A stretch of 32,930 bases of DNA from an archaeon (GTDB lineage Archaea > Nanobdellota > Nanobdellia > Woesearchaeales > GW2011-AR9), in the NCBI GenBank assembly GCA_023265925.1, contig JAHFSD010000014.1, positions 1 through 32,930 of the forward strand, written 5' to 3'. Each line of letters starts with the position of its first letter. Position 1 is the first letter of the stretch. This document shows positions 31,237 to 32,930 of this stretch, in pieces. A program made the position numbers and the translations under genes. The notes under the pieces are model-generated. The model was not told the origin of the DNA. It saw only the letters and a list, made by a program, of their open reading frames with translations, and did not search any database.

Positions 31237-32154
31237 TTAGTTGATATCCCAAATCATCTCTAAACGCAGGACGCGATCGTCCGGCTGCAGGGTAATTTCT
31301 CCCGCCTGAGCCAGGTAATCCTCTTTTTTCACCACGACAATATAGGTTTCCTCATACTCAACATTGGTAAAAGAGACTTTTCCCCGGCGATTGGTGTAAT
31401 CTTTCCCTAACGGCAAGGCGGCCCCCGGCGCGTGATATTGTTTCTGAGTGAACAGCCAGACTTCCGCATTAGCTAATGGACTGCCCTGCTGATCGGTGAC
31501 TTGGACTTCCAGTTGCGCCAGCGGGGTTAACTCCACGGAAAGGGAAGTGAACTCGCCCTCTTCAGAAAAATCAACATTGTGCTTGGTCCGGAGCAATTCA
31601 TAGCCTTCCTTGGCCACGGTGACGATATACTCGCCATCAGGAAGATCCTGAAAGAGGGCATCGCCATGCTGGTCGGTCTGTTCTATCTGCAGAGGAACGG
31701 ACTTTCCTTCCGGGAACAGGGAGACCCGGGCCTGTTCTAAAGGCTCACCGGCAGCACGGACTGAAACGACATAATTGGTTTGCTTCTTCTCCAGGATGAT
31801 GGTAAGGGATTGTTCACCGTCGTCGCTGGCGCTGACCGTGATCGGACGGGAACTTTCATAGCCGGCTTTGCGCACCTGGATCTTGTTTTCCTGCCCTTCC
31901 AGAATCATGGTTTGGCTGCCTTTGCTGCCCCCATATTTGCTGGTCTCGCCCTTGAATTCGTTATTGAGATAGACGCGGGCTTCCGGGACCAGACTGCCGC
32001 GGTCATCCTTGACGGTAACAGTCAAGGTACTTACCTCGGCGGTGGCGACGCCGCTGCCGGTGATTTTTTCTTCCTGCTGGGAACAGGCGGTGAGAATAAG
32101 TGCCATGAGTATGAGCGCAATGGACAGCAGTCCCGGAAGCCAGCGTTTTTCCAT
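31237..32154 (-). CDS. Lipoprotein with repeated carboxypeptidase-regulatory/PEGA-like beta domains
   Basis: Lipobox 'LILTACSQQ'; 'TVTVKDDRGSLVPEARVYLNNEFKGET', 'VQVTDQQGSPLANAEVWLF'. Confidence 0.85.
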   Translation of the reverse strand: MEKRWLPGLLSIALILMALILTACSQQEEKITGSGVATAEVSTLTVTVKDDRGSLVPEARVYLNNEFKGETSKYGGSKGSQTMILEGQENKIQVRKAGYESSRPITVSASDDGEQSLTIILEKKQTNYVVSVRAAGEPLEQARVSLFPEGKSVPLQIEQTDQHGDALFQDLPDGEYIVTVAKEGYELLRTKHNVDFSEEGEFTSLSVELTPLAQLEVQVTDQQGSPLANAEVWLFTQKQYHAPGAALPLGKDYTNRRGKVSFTNVEYEETYIVVVKKEDYLAQAGEITLQPDDRVLRLEMIWDIN

Positions 32155-32242
32155 AAGAACCGGTTGAGGAAGGGATAACTTTTAAATATTTCGTTACTCC
32201 ACTAGTGCTAATGGGCTAAGGCTATGAATTGCGGAGGAAAGT

Positions 32243-32917
32243 ATGAGTGATGGAGAGATTATTTTTATTGTAGCAAAATCAGTAAAGGCAACCGGGCTCA
32301 ATAAGGCAGCTCGCCCCAATCTCCAAAAACTCCGAACCTACTTCTTCCAGGAAGAATGGGAAAGGCTCGCCTTACTAAAACAGCTTCCTCAATTCCCGCA
32401 GAGGAGCAAGGTGAAAGTACTCTATCCTGGCTGTGGTGCTGACCTGTTCCTGCCGTTATTCTATCTGGAGCAGCTCTTTCCACAGCTACAGCAGGCCGAG
32501 CTGGTGCTAGTGGATATTCATAATCTGAAGGATACCATGAAAACTCTCCTTGACGAGGTAGGGATTAGTTTTTCCGAAGAGCAGGAGTCGATTTTATTTT
32601 ATTGGAACAACCTGCTCATCCGCCTTACTCTCGTGGAAGGCGATGTTTTTGAGCTCTTTCCTGCCCTGCCTGCCTTTGACCTTTATTTTGAGCGTGCCTT
32701 TCGGATTATGAAAGATCAGCACCATGATTATGAGGAAACCGTGCTGGAGAAATTGCTGCCGGGAGGGTTGGTGGTCAGCGATTCCGGGTTTGAGAACGCT
32801 GAATTACAGAGATTTCCCGTGCCCAGCGAACTAAGCTCGTATGGCGAGATGGTGGTGGGGACATATCCTCTGGACTTACACACGAGCTATGCACATACCA
32901 AAAACCGAACTATTTAA
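32243..32917 (+). CDS. Class I methyltransferase-like hypothetical protein
   Basis: 'KVLYPGCGADLFLPLFYLEQLFPQLQQAELVLVDIHNLKD' glycine-rich motif. Confidence 0.6.
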   Translation: MSDGEIIFIVAKSVKATGLNKAARPNLQKLRTYFFQEEWERLALLKQLPQFPQRSKVKVLYPGCGADLFLPLFYLEQLFPQLQQAELVLVDIHNLKDTMKTLLDEVGISFSEEQESILFYWNNLLIRLTLVEGDVFELFPALPAFDLYFERAFRIMKDQHHDYEETVLEKLLPGGLVVSDSGFENAELQRFPVPSELSSYGEMVVGTYPLDLHTSYAHTKNRTI

Positions 32918-32930
32918 ATATTGAATCACT

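Noticed and set aside
1-32930. CRISPR array or Cas genes
   Set aside because: No regularly spaced identical direct repeats with unique spacers; the tandem repeats at 27480-27612 and 4350-4409 lack spacers.

Overview
Archaeal chromosomal window, probably from a DPANN-like or otherwise deep archaeon. The lineage is inferred from gene content: aIF2-alpha, L44e, S27e, Nop10, Pth2, psmA, Pop5/Rnp2, an S-layer protein and TATA-box promoters. It mixes housekeeping genes with accessory modules: VapBC-like, RHH/PIN and MNT-HEPN toxin-antitoxin pairs, a secreted zincin, an S-layer protein, and fused or truncated enzymes. The most striking content is RNA-level. All five tRNA genes I could fold (Asn-GTT, Val-GAC, Val-TAC, Cys-GCA, Arg-TCT) appear to contain bulge-helix-bulge-type introns, 10 in total. 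Seven of these are at non-canonical positions: D-loop 20/21 (two), anticodon stem 29/30 (one) and T-loop 59/60 (four). The T-loop introns fall into two sequence families: 96 nt in both Val genes (94/96 identical) and 41 nt in Cys and Arg. This suggests introns have spread between tRNA genes. A separate ~200-nt TATA-preceded structured element at 30859-31056 shares the conserved core of the 96-nt Val introns and is a candidate undescribed ncRNA or mobile RNA element. Other structures include a cloverleaf-like palindrome interrupting a HEPN-like gene, two tandem hairpins with perfectly complementary loops, inverted repeats flanking a RibD-like gene, and two cassettes flanked by duplicated 3' gene ends. 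Everything is read by eye; no database search or folding program was run.
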